Shown piece by piece: positions 43,589 to 52,430 of a stretch of DNA of 64,000 nt. How positions within the stretch are numbered: position 1 is the first letter of the stretch; each line of letters starts with the position of its first letter. The stretch comes from Chitinophagales bacterium 33-2 (GTDB taxonomy: Bacteria; Bacteroidota; Bacteroidia; Chitinophagales; Chitinophagaceae), in contig MWYV01000028.1 in the NCBI GenBank assembly GCA_002050435.1, positions 1 to 64,000 on the forward strand, read 5' to 3'. The notes below the pieces were generated by a model, which had not been told where the DNA came from, searched no databases, and saw only the letters and a list, made by a program, of their open reading frames with translations. Made by a program: the position numbers and the translations under genes.

Positions 43589-44500
43589 TCAATTCTTCGC
43601 CCATTTCATCCACCAGGGCAGTCTGTTCCATTTTAGCGAAGCATATCTTTCTTCTTTAGCACCAAAGCTGCTGTAGAAGAATGCAAGGTTACGCAGGTCA
43701 CTTCCTTCAAAATCCAGTGTCATGGGAAGCGTTGCATGATCTTTTATAAATGCATCGATCAGGCTGTGCGATGCACCAAGTGTTCTGCCGTTGGGATGAT
43801 TGCCTACAAGAATATAATACGCACGATGGTGCGAATAAAAATAAACACAGGAAGCCAGCAGTTCATTTTTACCGGAAACCACACCATAAATCCGCGCCTG
43901 CTGATTTTTTTCCAATTCAAAAAAAAGGTTCCGGAAATTTTTAAAATCTTCTGAACTTGTATTTCCTTTTTCCTGCATGGCCGCAAGTTCAATCACCGCA
44001 TCTATCTCAACCTGTTTTTGTATGGTGCATCCGTATTGAATGCTTTTCTTTATGTTCCTTTTAATATTATCGCGGTAATGTGCCGAAATTTTTTCATACT
44101 CCGGTTCAAGGTCCAGTACATAATTCACTCTTTCCTGTACTTTATAGTTGTCATTTGGAGGAATGAACTGCAGAAAGGAAAGATCCAGGTATTTGAACTT
44201 TTTTGGGATAGCTGATAAAAATAATTTTATGGCTGCAACATCCGGTTTTCCGAAAATACCCAGTTGGGCGATAAACGCCGGCTGATAAATATAATGAATC
44301 CCGTATTTTTTTCGCCAGGGTAGCGGCATTACCGATTCATAATCACCCATCACCAGTGCATCCCAGTTATCACACATGTGATCGAGGTAATTACTGTAGG
44401 CATAGATCCTTCCACCAGGATCATTTTCTATGCAGGAATTCCATTTATTGATATCAATGGCAGGTCGCGGTAAATATTGAATTTGATTTGCCAGCATCAT
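43589..44500 (-). CDS. GNAT/FemAB-like acyltransferase-fold protein
   Basis: A 303-residue soluble protein. The segment YRDNIKRNIKKSIQYGC and the C-terminal LDFEGSDLRNLAFFYSSFGAKEE pattern are typical of FemAB-like GNAT proteins found in Bacteroidota. FemAB enzymes transfer amino acids to peptidoglycan; this version lacks a diagnostic feature for that activity. It overlaps the M1 peptidase stop codon by one base (TAATG), so the two are translationally coupled. Confidence 0.7.
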   Translation of the reverse strand: MMLANQIQYLPRPAIDINKWNSCIENDPGGRIYAYSNYLDHMCDNWDALVMGDYESVMPLPWRKKYGIHYIYQPAFIAQLGIFGKPDVAAIKLFLSAIPKKFKYLDLSFLQFIPPNDNYKVQERVNYVLDLEPEYEKISAHYRDNIKRNIKKSIQYGCTIQKQVEIDAVIELAAMQEKGNTSSEDFKNFRNLFFELEKNQQARIYGVVSGKNELLASCVYFYSHHRAYYILVGNHPNGRTLGASHSLIDAFIKDHATLPMTLDFEGSDLRNLAFFYSSFGAKEERYASLKWNRLPWWMKWAKN

Positions 44501-47322
44501 TAAAATTCCAGTTCACGGTTTATTTTTTTCAATCCTTTATTATTGAAGAAATCAATGCTAAATGAAATGGTCTTCAAAAATCTTTTATCAGGAATGGTTG
44601 ATTTAATGTAGTCGCCAAACACTTTGTTATAGGCAATGGGAATATAAATATGAAGGCTTTCCCCGAAAAGTGACAATTGCAGTCCCGCATTGTACAGAAA
44701 CCTGTCCTCTTCTGAACCCTTTTGCCATGGTTCGGCGTAAGTGCCCAGGTCAAAAAATACGTGCAACGGGATTTTGAATGGCAGCACATTCAGGGGATTC
44801 AGGTGTTCCGGAACCGAGGATTTTAAATTGAAAGCAACCAGCCAGTCATCCGTTTTACCGATCTTGTTGGCAAGAAGATCGGTGCGTACTTTAAAGCCTC
44901 CGTCCCTGATCATGATCTGCTGACTGGGCATGCCTTCAAATTCGCTTCGGCCAATGAAATAATTACTGTAGGTATAATCTTCATAACCATTAGGCCCGGT
45001 GAGGTTTAAGTGGTACCGCTCGTTGCCAAATTGTTTGAAAATGGTTTTTTCCCCCAGGTAAATAAATTTGCCTGCGAAAAACCGTAGCGATAACCCTCCT
45101 TTTTTCGCATAATTAAAGAAATGATTTGTGGTCAGGGTTGGGCGGATGAATTCTTTTGCATGTTCTACCTGCAATTGTATATGAAAAGGATACAATGCCC
45201 GCTGGTCTTCTATAACAAATTTTAACTGGTTGATGAAACGGTTTTCCTTTGGTTTTAAATACCTCAGGAATAAACTGGTGTCACTTGCCTGTATCAATGT
45301 ATCCGGGCGAATACTCAATGAGGTTTCACCTATTAAAAATGTTTTCCACTGCAGGTATTTTCTTACAGAACTTTTGGCATTTGCTTCCCTGAATGTCAAC
45401 CTCAAACCAGGTACTAATTTCTGGAAATTAAAATGAATCTTTCTTCCGGCAGTATCGGCAAAATCATCTCTGGAAAATGTGGATGCATTAAAAAAAACAT
45501 CCGTTTTCCTGATCCATCCGCCTGAACTGATGCTGTAATTTAATTTTCCTAAACCAACAAACTTCTTTGAACCAAAAGCATACATGGGCACAACCAGGTA
45601 ATTAAATTTTGAAGGGGGCAATTTATAATTGGTGAATAATGCACCCAACATAAACTTATCGTAATGATTAGAACCTATGGCCGGGGATACAAAAAGAATT
45701 TCTTTTGAAGGCTGGTATAAGAAATTTCTGATCGAGTTCTTTTTAAATGGCGAAACGATTTTAAAACCAGTAAGACGCTGACCTGGCAAGATCCCTTTTG
45801 AATATAACAACCCAAGTTGTTCTGTACTGTCTGCTCCCAATCCTTCAGCGATAATGGAAGTCAGATCCACGGGTTGCGGATGTTTAAATTTCCATGAGTC
45901 ATAATAAGACTGCATCATACTTCGGAATGCTGTAGGGCCTATTATTGTTTCAATTCCTTCCAGCCACACAGCAGTTTTGTAGTAAGCAACGATACCATAA
46001 TTAACAGCAGAAAAATCTTCAGAAGTAGTGATCATTGGCTGATCTGTTCTTCTTTTAGCTTTTGTCTGAAAAAACAATTCCGCTTCCATGGATTGGGGAC
46101 CATACTTTGCGCGTTCATATTTTCTTTCATAAAATGAATTCAGGCCTTCATCCATCCATGGATGTGCTCTTTCATTGGAACCAAGAATGCCATAAAACCA
46201 GTTGTGGCCTATTTCATGGGCAATCACCACATCAAGCAACTGACCTTTAACCTCCTGGTCAATAATGGTAATAGTGGGATATTCCATTCCACCATTGTAG
46301 CCTTCAGGTCCCTGAACCACGCTCACCACTTCAAACGGATACTGGCCTACCTGTTGCGAATAAAATTTTATGGCATCTTTTGCATAATTCGTTGTAGCCT
46401 TCCATTCTTTTTGCGCTTCGTTGCGGAAAAAGGAAAAGATTTCAATGGTTTGTTCATTGAGTTGCAAAGTGTCCGAAACCACCACAAAATCCCTGCTGGC
46501 AAACCATGCAAAATCATGCACCCGGTCCTGAACATATTGAAGGGTTTTAATTTCAGTTGTGAAGGTTTTTGTTTCGGTTTTTTTCTTTTTGTTTTTTATT
46601 GAAGTAGATCCGCCTGTTTTTTTTACTTTAATAATTTCTGATGGCATCCTGGTTTTCAGCCATAGTTTTTCTTCTTTGTTTTGAAGATTGCCTGTGGCAG
46701 CAACTACCATGTCTTTAGGCACCGTAATATGCACGTCGAAACTTCCAAACTCACTATAAAATTCTCCCTGGTCTAAATAGGGCATGGGATGCCAGCCCTC
46801 TGCATCATAGACGGCTGGCTTAGGATACCATTGCGTAATCTGGAAGCTGTTGGAAGCATATCCGCTTCTTGAAAAAATAGGTGGCAGTTTAACATGAAAG
46901 GGAGTTGTAATGGTGGCTTTTGTTCCGGGAACAAGTGGTTTTGGCAATAGCACCTTTATAATATCCAGGTGTTCCGGATGATCTTCGATCCTGGCGGTAA
47001 CCCCGTCAATTTTAAAATCCAGGCGGTTGATATATCCTTTCTGTTCCCTTGAGGAAAAATAAAATTCGGTGTTGTCGTTTTTTAATAACTGTTCGCTGAA
47101 TGCGGTCTTGTCATTCCTGTATGCGTTGGGCCAGAGATGAAACCAGATAAACTTTAGTGTGTCGGGCGAATTGTTTGAATAGACCAGGCGCTCAAATCCT
47201 TGCAATGTTTTTTCTTTTTCATTCAGCTGCACATCGATCCTGTAGTCTACATGTTGTTGCCAGTATTGCCCATGTGCTGAATAGGATATGGAAAAAATTA
47301 AAATGGGGATCAGGTATTTCAC
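44500..47322 (-). CDS. Large secreted M1-family metallopeptidase
   Basis: 940 residues from the GTG at 47322, which starts directly with signal peptide MKYLIPILIFSISYSAHGQ (a TTG nine codons upstream is less likely). Zinc site HEIGH at 369-373 with third ligand Glu392 in WMDEGLNSF, and NGGMEYPT before it. The C-terminal ~400 residues are rich in alternating beta-strands (for example GGLSLRFFAGKFIYLGEKT), unlike classic M1 enzymes, and might form a beta-domain or barrel. It is paralogous to the protein at 1.7 kb. It is coupled to the downstream GNAT/FemAB-like gene. Confidence 0.88.
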   Translation of the reverse strand: MKYLIPILIFSISYSAHGQYWQQHVDYRIDVQLNEKEKTLQGFERLVYSNNSPDTLKFIWFHLWPNAYRNDKTAFSEQLLKNDNTEFYFSSREQKGYINRLDFKIDGVTARIEDHPEHLDIIKVLLPKPLVPGTKATITTPFHVKLPPIFSRSGYASNSFQITQWYPKPAVYDAEGWHPMPYLDQGEFYSEFGSFDVHITVPKDMVVAATGNLQNKEEKLWLKTRMPSEIIKVKKTGGSTSIKNKKKKTETKTFTTEIKTLQYVQDRVHDFAWFASRDFVVVSDTLQLNEQTIEIFSFFRNEAQKEWKATTNYAKDAIKFYSQQVGQYPFEVVSVVQGPEGYNGGMEYPTITIIDQEVKGQLLDVVIAHEIGHNWFYGILGSNERAHPWMDEGLNSFYERKYERAKYGPQSMEAELFFQTKAKRRTDQPMITTSEDFSAVNYGIVAYYKTAVWLEGIETIIGPTAFRSMMQSYYDSWKFKHPQPVDLTSIIAEGLGADSTEQLGLLYSKGILPGQRLTGFKIVSPFKKNSIRNFLYQPSKEILFVSPAIGSNHYDKFMLGALFTNYKLPPSKFNYLVVPMYAFGSKKFVGLGKLNYSISSGGWIRKTDVFFNASTFSRDDFADTAGRKIHFNFQKLVPGLRLTFREANAKSSVRKYLQWKTFLIGETSLSIRPDTLIQASDTSLFLRYLKPKENRFINQLKFVIEDQRALYPFHIQLQVEHAKEFIRPTLTTNHFFNYAKKGGLSLRFFAGKFIYLGEKTIFKQFGNERYHLNLTGPNGYEDYTYSNYFIGRSEFEGMPSQQIMIRDGGFKVRTDLLANKIGKTDDWLVAFNLKSSVPEHLNPLNVLPFKIPLHVFFDLGTYAEPWQKGSEEDRFLYNAGLQLSLFGESLHIYIPIAYNKVFGDYIKSTIPDKRFLKTISFSIDFFNNKGLKKINRELEF

Positions 47323-47412
47323 GCGACTAAAATAAGCAGCAAGTTTCAAGTTACAAGCATTCTTTAAAGAACCGGCAAGAAAGCGTCGTTTGCATACTAA
47401 GCAACTAAAGAT

Positions 47413-48807
47413 TTATTTTCCTTTTCCCAGGAAAATGATCCTTAGTGTGTGCAACATGATTTTGAAGTCCAGCAGCAAAGAAATGTTCTCGATATATACG
47501 AGGTCAAATTTGCTTCTGTCGATCATCGACTCCACGTTTTCGGCGTAGCCATATTGTACCATTCCCCACGAAGTGAGGCCAGGCTTAACTTTCAACAGGT
47601 ATTTGTAGTAAGGGAAACGTTGTACGATCTGCCGGATGTAAAATTGTCTTTCCGGTCTGGGCCCCACAAGGCTCATCTCACCCAGCAGGATATTGAGTAG
47701 CTGAGGCAATTCATCAAATCGCCATTTACGCATTACCTTTCCCCAGGGAGTGATCCTTTTGTCATGATCTGAAGAAAGTGCAGGGCCGTCTTTTTCTGCA
47801 TCGGTGTGCATCGACCGGAACTTAAACATCCTGAAAGGCTTCCCTTTATAACCAATTCTTTCCTGAGAATAGAATATAGGTCCTTTCGAAGAGCGTCTTA
47901 CTTTAACGGCCAGGTAAACCAGGAAGGGGAGCAGCAGTACAAGTGATAAGAAGGCAAAAATTACGTCTATCACTCTTTTGATATGCTGTTGCCATTCCGG
48001 CATCAGGCCCGTGTGCAGGTCGATCAGTACGGCTCCCAGAACATTGCTCGTTCTTACCGAACCTGCAAGAATATCCAGTGTGTTGGCCTGGATCTTAATG
48101 GCCACATCTTTTTCAGAAAGGCGGTCAATCACCTGCTCAATGAGTTTTTGTTCTGTTTTATCTATGGCAATGATCACCAGTTCTGCCCGTTGCTGGTCAA
48201 TGATCTTTTCAAGGTTATTGAGGTCACCCAGCTTCGGAAGCTTTACGTTCTGTGCTTTGTCTTCTCCAACTGCAATATATCCATCCACATAATAGCCGGA
48301 ATGTTCAAGTTTGTGTTCCGCATCCCTGAAGATTTTCTTTGCATTTTCCTGCCTTCCAATGATGATACAGGAAAATCGAACTTTTTTATTTTTTATATGA
48401 CTTTTCGCAATAGTGAGAATGATCAGTCTTCCGAGAAATGTAAAAAGAAACTGGAAGGCAAGCAGCAGGCTGAATGCGATGTAGTAATAACTGTAGTTGG
48501 TCTGGTGATCATCCAGCAGGAAAAGGAAAAACAGTATGATGCAACCGATCATACTTATTATAAATGTTTTGGTGAATTCTGTGAGCCGGGATTTTTTATA
48601 TATGGAATTGTAGCTGCCAACCAATGCATAAAGCAGCACCCACCCTGAGGGGATAAAAATAACACCCATCCAGAAGGTAGCATCAACAGAAAATTCTTCG
48701 TTAAGCACCTCTTTTCTTACAAAATAAAAAATGGTCCAGGCAACCGCAGCCGAAAAAAAATCAGCGATTGCATACCATGAAGCACTCATATATTTTTTGT
48801 CCTGCAT
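47413..48807 (-). CDS. Polyprenyl-phosphate sugar phosphotransferase (WcaJ-like)
   Basis: A 464-residue initiating glycosyltransferase for exopolysaccharide or O-antigen that transfers a sugar-phosphate to undecaprenyl phosphate. Four or five N-terminal membrane helices (to ~135), a CoA-binding-like domain (CIIIGRQENAKK, ~148), a fifth membrane segment (RVIDVIFAFLSLVLLLPFL) and the catalytic domain with FKFRSMHTDAE, RKWRFDELPQLLNILLGEMS and LVGPRPE. Overlaps the preceding oxidoreductase stop by one base. No other polysaccharide genes are adjacent. Confidence 0.92.
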   Translation of the reverse strand: MQDKKYMSASWYAIADFFSAAVAWTIFYFVRKEVLNEEFSVDATFWMGVIFIPSGWVLLYALVGSYNSIYKKSRLTEFTKTFIISMIGCIILFFLFLLDDHQTNYSYYYIAFSLLLAFQFLFTFLGRLIILTIAKSHIKNKKVRFSCIIIGRQENAKKIFRDAEHKLEHSGYYVDGYIAVGEDKAQNVKLPKLGDLNNLEKIIDQQRAELVIIAIDKTEQKLIEQVIDRLSEKDVAIKIQANTLDILAGSVRTSNVLGAVLIDLHTGLMPEWQQHIKRVIDVIFAFLSLVLLLPFLVYLAVKVRRSSKGPIFYSQERIGYKGKPFRMFKFRSMHTDAEKDGPALSSDHDKRITPWGKVMRKWRFDELPQLLNILLGEMSLVGPRPERQFYIRQIVQRFPYYKYLLKVKPGLTSWGMVQYGYAENVESMIDRSKFDLVYIENISLLLDFKIMLHTLRIIFLGKGK

Positions 48808-49781
48808 CAGGAACTGCTAAGGTTTTTGTTGATCTTATAAAGGATCTGGTGTGCCACTTCCATTGCCCTGTAACCATCGATCTCATTTACTATGGGTGAG
48901 GTATTATTTTTTATGGCGGCAACAAATGCCTCGAGCTCTAATTTAATGGCGTTCACATCGGGCGTTTCCGGACTGAAAATTGAAATGGTTTTTTTGCCTT
49001 TGTTGGTTTCTATATCAAAAGAAAAAACATTTTCCTGCGGTGCGGTCTGTATCCTGATCACCTCTGTTTTCTTTTCCAGGAAGTCGATCCCTATATAGGC
49101 ATCTTTCTGGAACAGGCGGATCTTTCTCATTTTCTTCATAGAGATCCTGCTGGAAGTAAGGTTGGCTACGCAGCCGTTGTTGAACTCAATTCGCACGTTG
49201 GCGATATCAGGTGTATCGGTCATCACTGCAACGCCATTGGCCGAAATGGATTTTACTTCGCTTTTCACCAGGCTTAAAATCACATCAATATCATGAATCA
49301 TTAGGTCGAGGATCACACTTACCTCGGTGCCGCGGGGATTGAATTGCGCCAGGCGGTGCACTTCAATAAACATGGGATTCAATTGAAGATCTTTTGCTGC
49401 CAGGAATGCCGGGTTGAAACGCTCTACATGTCCGACCTGGAATTTTACCTTTGATTCTTTCGCCAGTTTTACAAGTTCCTCGGCCTCCTTCATCGTATTG
49501 GCCATTGGCTTTTCAACAAAAACATGTTTCCCTTTTCTCAGTGCTTTCACACAAAGATCAAAATGGAACTGTGTGGGCGTTACAATGTCAACTGCATCAA
49601 CAGCATCAAGGAGCGCTTCTTCTGAAGTAAAACGAGGGATCCCATATATTTCCTGGATGGATGCGGCTGTTTGATCATCTGGGTCAAAAAAACCTGTAAG
49701 GACCACCCCTTCTAATTCTTTCCAGTTGTTTAAATGAAATTTTCCCAGGTGCCCGGTACCAAATACACCAATTTTAAGCAT
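48807..49781 (-). CDS. Gfo/Idh/MocA family NAD(P)-dependent oxidoreductase
   Basis: 324 residues from the ATG at 49781. The Rossmann motif GVFGTGHLGKFH opens the protein, and the catalytic-lysine motif FVEKPMANT follows near residue 95. The typical C-terminal beta-sheet domain follows. Coupling to the sugar transferase (TGATG overlap) suggests a nucleotide-sugar dehydrogenase or sugar-modifying step of the same pathway, such as UDP-N-acetylglucosamine-type oxidation. Specificity is not readable. Confidence 0.9.
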   Translation of the reverse strand: MLKIGVFGTGHLGKFHLNNWKELEGVVLTGFFDPDDQTAASIQEIYGIPRFTSEEALLDAVDAVDIVTPTQFHFDLCVKALRKGKHVFVEKPMANTMKEAEELVKLAKESKVKFQVGHVERFNPAFLAAKDLQLNPMFIEVHRLAQFNPRGTEVSVILDLMIHDIDVILSLVKSEVKSISANGVAVMTDTPDIANVRIEFNNGCVANLTSSRISMKKMRKIRLFQKDAYIGIDFLEKKTEVIRIQTAPQENVFSFDIETNKGKKTISIFSPETPDVNAIKLELEAFVAAIKNNTSPIVNEIDGYRAMEVAHQILYKINKNLSSS

Positions 49782-49898
49782 GTGCAAAGATAAAGGCATA
49801 AGCAGTTGTAATCAGGAATGAACCAAATGTTTTACCATTGGCTTTTCCGGGCCACTGCGCTTTTGCTATATTTATTCCCTGTTCATAAATAATAATAC

Positions 49899-51269
49899 AT
49901 GAAGCATATACTGGTCCTGTTTTCTTTTTTCTTTACTTTTTTTTCCATAAATGCACAGGAGGTTGGTATACGGCTATCCCGTGCATTTGCACAATTTGAA
50001 AATGATGCACAATTAAAAAATGGCATCGCATCCCTTCATGTAATTGATGCGAAGACAGGTAAAATCATATTTACAAAGCATGCAGGTATCGGGCTAGCGC
50101 CGGCATCCACCCAAAAAATCATAACCAGTGCAACCGCTTATGAATTGCTTGGAACAGATTTCAGGTATGCCACTGAGATCGGTATTGGGAAAGCAGGCGG
50201 ACAAACCCATATTTATATTAAAGGTTCCGGCGATCCTACGCTGGGCAGCTGGCGGTGGAAAAACCATTCGGAATCTGAAGTGATGTCGAGGATCACCCAA
50301 TCGATAAGAAGGTCGGGTGTCAGCAGTGTCGGGCAAATATTCATGGATGATAAAAAATGGCAGGCAGAACTTGTGCCGGATGGATGGATCTGGCAGGACG
50401 TGGGAAATTATTATGGTGCGGGTCCGGAAGTATTGAACTGGCGTGAAAACCAGTATGACCTTGTTTTGCGGTCAGGCTCAAATCTTGGTGATCCTGTTTC
50501 TGTGGTTTCCACAAAACCTTTTTTATATCATTACAGTTTTCAGTCCTATGTTACATCGGCTGCCAAAGGCTCCGGCGACCAATCCTATATTTATCTTCCA
50601 CTCGGAGGTTTGGAGGGAACGGTAAGAGGTACAATACCCATAAATGAAAATGGTTTTGTGATCTCCGGTGCTATGCCTTCTCCCCGAAAACAATTTATCG
50701 CAACCCTTTCCGATTCACTGTCCGCATATTCTATTGCTGTTACTAATAATAAAACGACTTCATCATCCGATAGTGTGCGCATCATTCACCGCGAAAATTC
50801 GCCTTCGCTTGACAGTATTATTTACTGGTTCCTGCGAAAAAGCATTAATTTATATGGAGAAGCGCTTGCAAAATCTTTTGCCTTCCAGGCGAATGACTAT
50901 GCCAGTATTACAAACGGAGTAAAGCGTTTAAAGGATTTCTGGGTGCAGCAGGGCATTGCAAAAACCGAATTGAATATGTATGATGGATCCGGACTTTCGC
51001 CACTCAACAGGGTCACTACAAATGCCCAGGTGAAAGTGCTTCAATATGCGCGTTCCAGGCCATGGTATAAAGGATTTTATGATGGTTTCCCTGAATTCAA
51101 CGGAATGAAAATGAAAAGTGGAACAATTAGCGGGGCTAAGGGATTTTGCGGTTATCACCGGTCGAATTCCGGGCAGGAATATATTTTTTCCTTTATAGTA
51201 AACAATTACAATGGCGGTGCATCGGCACTGGTGCAAAAAATGTATAAGGTGCTGGACGAACTAAAATAG
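49899..51269 (+). CDS. dacB: D-alanyl-D-alanine carboxypeptidase/endopeptidase (PBP4)
   Basis: 456 residues with signal peptide MKHILVLFSFFFTFFSINAQ. Serine penicillin-binding motifs: Ser70-Thr-Gln-Lys73 (SxxK), DGSGLSPLNR for SxN, and MKSGTISGAKGF replacing KTG. The domain inserted between SxxK and SxN is typical of the PBP4/DacB class. It trims or cleaves peptidoglycan crosslinks in the periplasm. Confidence 0.9.
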   Translation: MKHILVLFSFFFTFFSINAQEVGIRLSRAFAQFENDAQLKNGIASLHVIDAKTGKIIFTKHAGIGLAPASTQKIITSATAYELLGTDFRYATEIGIGKAGGQTHIYIKGSGDPTLGSWRWKNHSESEVMSRITQSIRRSGVSSVGQIFMDDKKWQAELVPDGWIWQDVGNYYGAGPEVLNWRENQYDLVLRSGSNLGDPVSVVSTKPFLYHYSFQSYVTSAAKGSGDQSYIYLPLGGLEGTVRGTIPINENGFVISGAMPSPRKQFIATLSDSLSAYSIAVTNNKTTSSSDSVRIIHRENSPSLDSIIYWFLRKSINLYGEALAKSFAFQANDYASITNGVKRLKDFWVQQGIAKTELNMYDGSGLSPLNRVTTNAQVKVLQYARSRPWYKGFYDGFPEFNGMKMKSGTISGAKGFCGYHRSNSGQEYIFSFIVNNYNGGASALVQKMYKVLDELK

Positions 51270-51396
51270 CAAAACGATATGGAAAAATCTTTATGGGGTT
51301 TGACCATTGACCCTTCACCATTCACCCTTCCCCCTGCACAAATCTATACGTCATTTTATTCTTAACATTGCAAATTAACTTCTCCAAAAGCGGAAC

Positions 51397-51825
51397 ATGA
51401 AAGAACAAAATCTCAAAAACCACACTAGGATCCACAAGGGTTATCTTCTCGTAACAGGGTTTGCCCTCCTTGCACTGATTATTGGAGCTGCAAGGAATGT
51501 AATGGACACAGAAGATTCCAATCTTTATTCCGCCTCCTTGATCCTGCTTGCCTCCCTGATCCTGCTGAGCATTTTTTTGTATGCACGCAGTTTTGCACTG
51601 AAGGCGCAGGACAGGGCCATCCGGGCGGAAGAAAATCTGCGCTTTTTTATTTTGACCGGTAAAAGGATGGAGCCCCGCATTACTATTCAGCAGATCATTG
51701 CCCTACGCTTTGCAGGTGATGAAGAGTTTCCTTCACTGGTACAAAAAGCAGCCGATGAAGGGTGGTCAGCAAAAGAGATCAAAACCAGGATCAGGAACTG
51801 GAAGGCAGACCATTACAGGGTTTAG
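51397..51825 (+). CDS. DUF6526 family membrane protein
   Basis: 142 residues: two membrane helices (about 18-35 and 45-65) followed by ARSFALKAQDRAIRAEENLRFF and the segment LTGKRMEPRITIQQIIALRFAGDEEF, which defines DUF6526. The function is unknown. It converges with the DoxX-like gene at a 6-nt gap. Confidence 0.83.
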   Translation: MKEQNLKNHTRIHKGYLLVTGFALLALIIGAARNVMDTEDSNLYSASLILLASLILLSIFLYARSFALKAQDRAIRAEENLRFFILTGKRMEPRITIQQIIALRFAGDEEFPSLVQKAADEGWSAKEIKTRIRNWKADHYRV

Positions 51826-51831
51826 CAATAT

Positions 51832-52251
51832 TTATTTTGCTATGAACCGGTCAAGGCTCCATTTTCCGGGTCCTGCAACAAGGATCACAAGAAATATGAA
51901 AAGAAACAGCAAGGCCAGTTCCCCGCCACCTGGACCACCGCGGTAGTTTCCGTTATTTATAATGAAAAAAGCAACGCCCATTGCAATGATCAATGGAATG
52001 GCAGCCAGCCGGGTAAATAAACCCAAGATGATAAAGGCGGCACAGAAGAATTCAGCAAATACCAGGAGGGATAGGGAAGTGGTCGGTCCAATATGAAAAG
52101 GGTCAGCGAATTTGGGTGATTTCTGAGCAAAATGCATGATCTTATCGAGCCCATGATTTAGCAGCATAAGCAACCCTGCGCCGACTCTCAGGATGAGTAA
52201 AGAAAATGAAAGTGCGTTTTCTGATGTTCTTGTACTGAAGATTTTTTTCAT
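51832..52251 (-). CDS. DoxX family membrane protein
   Basis: 139 residues from the ATG at 52251, with four membrane helices and the DoxX pattern LLILRVGAGLLMLLNHGLDKI, FAEFFCAAFIILGLFTRLAAIPL and a final helix. The DoxX family is associated with sulfur or redox functions, but the individual role is unknown. An in-frame ATG at 52275 is possible. It overlaps no gene and diverges from the TPR gene. Confidence 0.88.
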   Translation of the reverse strand: MKKIFSTRTSENALSFSLLILRVGAGLLMLLNHGLDKIMHFAQKSPKFADPFHIGPTTSLSLLVFAEFFCAAFIILGLFTRLAAIPLIIAMGVAFFIINNGNYRGGPGGGELALLFLFIFLVILVAGPGKWSLDRFIAK

Positions 52252-52430
52252 TGGATTTATATTATGCGAGCACAATTTTACTAAACTATTTCAATTCAGC
52301 CTTTACAGAATTTTTGTTAAAGCTGGGGTGTGATTCAAATTTTATATTGTTCTTTGGAAGGATGTTTGGCATCCCTCAAAATATTTCGAATATTTACAAC
52401 GTTATCATTTTACCGGTTAAAGGACTTTCT

